From assembly GCA_946479015.1 (NCBI GenBank), contig CAMLEQ010000204.1:1-7050 (forward strand): a stretch of 7,050 nucleotides of DNA, read 5' to 3'. The notes under the pieces were generated by a model. That model made no database searches. It was not told the DNA's origin and worked only from the letters and a program-made list of their open reading frames with translations. This DNA is from an uncultured Gemmatimonadota bacterium. GTDB taxonomy: Bacteria; Gemmatimonadota; Gemmatimonadetes; Gemmatimonadales; Gemmatimonadaceae. Numbering within the stretch: the first letter of the stretch is position 1; every line of letters starts with the position of its first letter. The translations under genes were made by a program, and so were the position numbers. Shown here one piece after another: positions 6,177 to 7,050 of the stretch.

Positions 6177-7050
6177 ATGCCCCCCGCGCCAGCTCCCGCC
6201 CCAGACTCGCCTCCCGCGCCGCGCTCCTGGTGGCGGCGAGGGGTGATGCTGCTCGCGGTGTTCGCGGCGGTGGAGTGGATCTCCTCGTTCGCCTACCACT
6301 ACCTCGACGATGTCACCCGCGGTCAGAGCGGCACGCTCACGCCGCGGCTGATCGAGGAGTTCACCGGCGCGGTGGGCGCGGCGCTGCTCATCCCCGTGGT
6401 GGTGTGGGTGACCAGGCGGTGGCCGCTCGGCGAACGCACGTGGCTGCGGAACCTGCCGCCGCACATCGTGGCGGCGGTCACCGGCTCGGTGGCCCACACC
6501 ACGTTCATGGCCGTCGCGCGCGCGATCCTCTTCCCGGCGTTCGGTCTGGGCGCGTACGACTACGGCAACATGCGCGTCCGCTACTGGATGGAGATGTCGA
6601 ACGACCTCTTCTGGTACGCGGTCATCGCCGGCGTCGCGCAGCTCTTCCTCGCCTACCGCGCCGCGCGCGACCGCGAGCTGCGCGCCGCGCAGCTCGAGTC
6701 GCGGCTCGCCCAGGCGCAGCTCCAGAACCTGCGCCTGCAGCTCCAGCCACACTTCCTGTTCAACGCGCTCAACACGATCTCATCGGTGATGTACGAGGAC
6801 ACGCGCGCCGCGGACGCGATGATCGGCACGCTCGGCGAGTTGCTGCGCCTCACGCTGCACGCGCCCGGGGCGCAGGAGAGCACGCTGGAGGAGGAGCTGC
6901 GCGCGCTCGGCCTGTACGTGGAGCTCATGCGGGCACGCTTCGACGACCGGCTGCGGGTGCGCGTGGACGTGGCACCGGGCACCGAGCGCGCGATGGTGCC
7001 GCAGCTCATCCTGCAGCCGCTGGTGGAGAACGCGCTGCGCCACGGGCTCG
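6177..7050 (+). CDS. LytS/YpdA-type sensor histidine kinase, partial (C-terminus beyond the window)
   Basis: The reading frame is open from the ATG at 6177 to the window edge, giving 291 residues and no stop. After a Pro/Ala-rich start (1-16) there are about four membrane segments (roughly 22-40, 60-79, 97-118 and 143-160). A charged helical linker (161-188), probably coiled coil, leads to a His_kinase domain of the LytS type. LQPHFLFNALNTI (189-201) carries the phospho-accepting H192, and QPLVENALRHG (280-290) is the start of the ATP-binding N-box with N285. The rest of the ATPase domain is cut off. Such kinases signal through LytTR-domain response regulators, which commonly lie immediately downstream. 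No extracellular sensor domain is visible, so the stimulus is probably detected in or near the membrane. An alternative in-frame ATG at 6246 has GAGGGG too close to act well. Minus-strand frames over this stretch are Arg-rich shadows. Confidence 0.92.
   Translation, partial: MPPAPAPAPDSPPAPRSWWRRGVMLLAVFAAVEWISSFAYHYLDDVTRGQSGTLTPRLIEEFTGAVGAALLIPVVVWVTRRWPLGERTWLRNLPPHIVAAVTGSVAHTTFMAVARAILFPAFGLGAYDYGNMRVRYWMEMSNDLFWYAVIAGVAQLFLAYRAARDRELRAAQLESRLAQAQLQNLRLQLQPHFLFNALNTISSVMYEDTRAADAMIGTLGELLRLTLHAPGAQESTLEEELRALGLYVELMRARFDDRLRVRVDVAPGTERAMVPQLILQPLVENALRHGL

Noticed and set aside
5947..6246. Plus-strand 99-codon frame across the repeat element
   Set aside because: Its N-terminal part is translated repeat (GTRDSGLGTRESG) and it runs into the sensor kinase in another frame; it is not a credible gene.
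5937..6752. Minus-strand 271-codon frame opposite the sensor kinase
   Set aside because: It is Arg/His/Glu-rich with no domain, and crosses the repeats; the plus strand carries clear histidine kinase motifs.

Overview
The window is high-GC bacterial DNA. The real genes have G or C at most third codon positions, their starts are often GTG, and strong Shine-Dalgarno sequences support several of them. The mix of genes (a secreted amidohydrolase with a Pro/Ala-rich signal region, a LytS-type sensor kinase, a CPBP membrane protease, and short GGGACTC-type repeats) would suit a Gemmatimonadota-like or other high-GC Gram-negative soil or environmental bacterium. That placement is a guess from style, not from a marker gene.

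Layout: (1) 79-1833, minus strand: one continuous protein joining an N-terminal GNAT acetyltransferase to a C-terminal histone-deacetylase/acetylpolyamine-amidohydrolase domain. (2) 1834-2166: a divergent intergenic region with a candidate promoter, a 10-bp palindrome and a strong leader hairpin. (3) 2167-3057, plus: an Fe(II)/2-oxoglutarate-dependent oxygenase. (4) 3074-3111: a GC-rich hairpin between convergent genes. (5) 3127-3429, minus: a small multi-pass membrane protein. (6) 3565-4320, plus: a CPBP-family intramembrane protease homologue. (7) 4339-5910, minus: a secreted metal-dependent amidohydrolase, converging on the CPBP gene with only 18 bases between them. (8) 5911-6176: a spacer holding heptanucleotide arrays in opposite orientations that form a 26-bp inverted repeat around smaller palindromes. 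(9) 6177 to the right edge, plus: a LytS/YpdA-type sensor histidine kinase, cut off by the window end. Bases 1-78 lie downstream of the GNAT-deacetylase gene; I see nothing recognisable there.

The genes alternate in strand (-, +, -, +, -, +), so no two neighbours form an operon. Most look like single-gene units, and no shared pathway is evident. The most distinctive items are the acetyltransferase-deacetylase fusion, which puts opposing activities in one chain with all visible catalytic residues kept, and the nested inverted-repeat element at 5973-6161. Two enzymes also depart from the usual motif of their family (the CPBP protease and the amidohydrolase). I see no CRISPR array, transposase, phage gene, tRNA or rRNA, and no multi-gene defence-like cassette.
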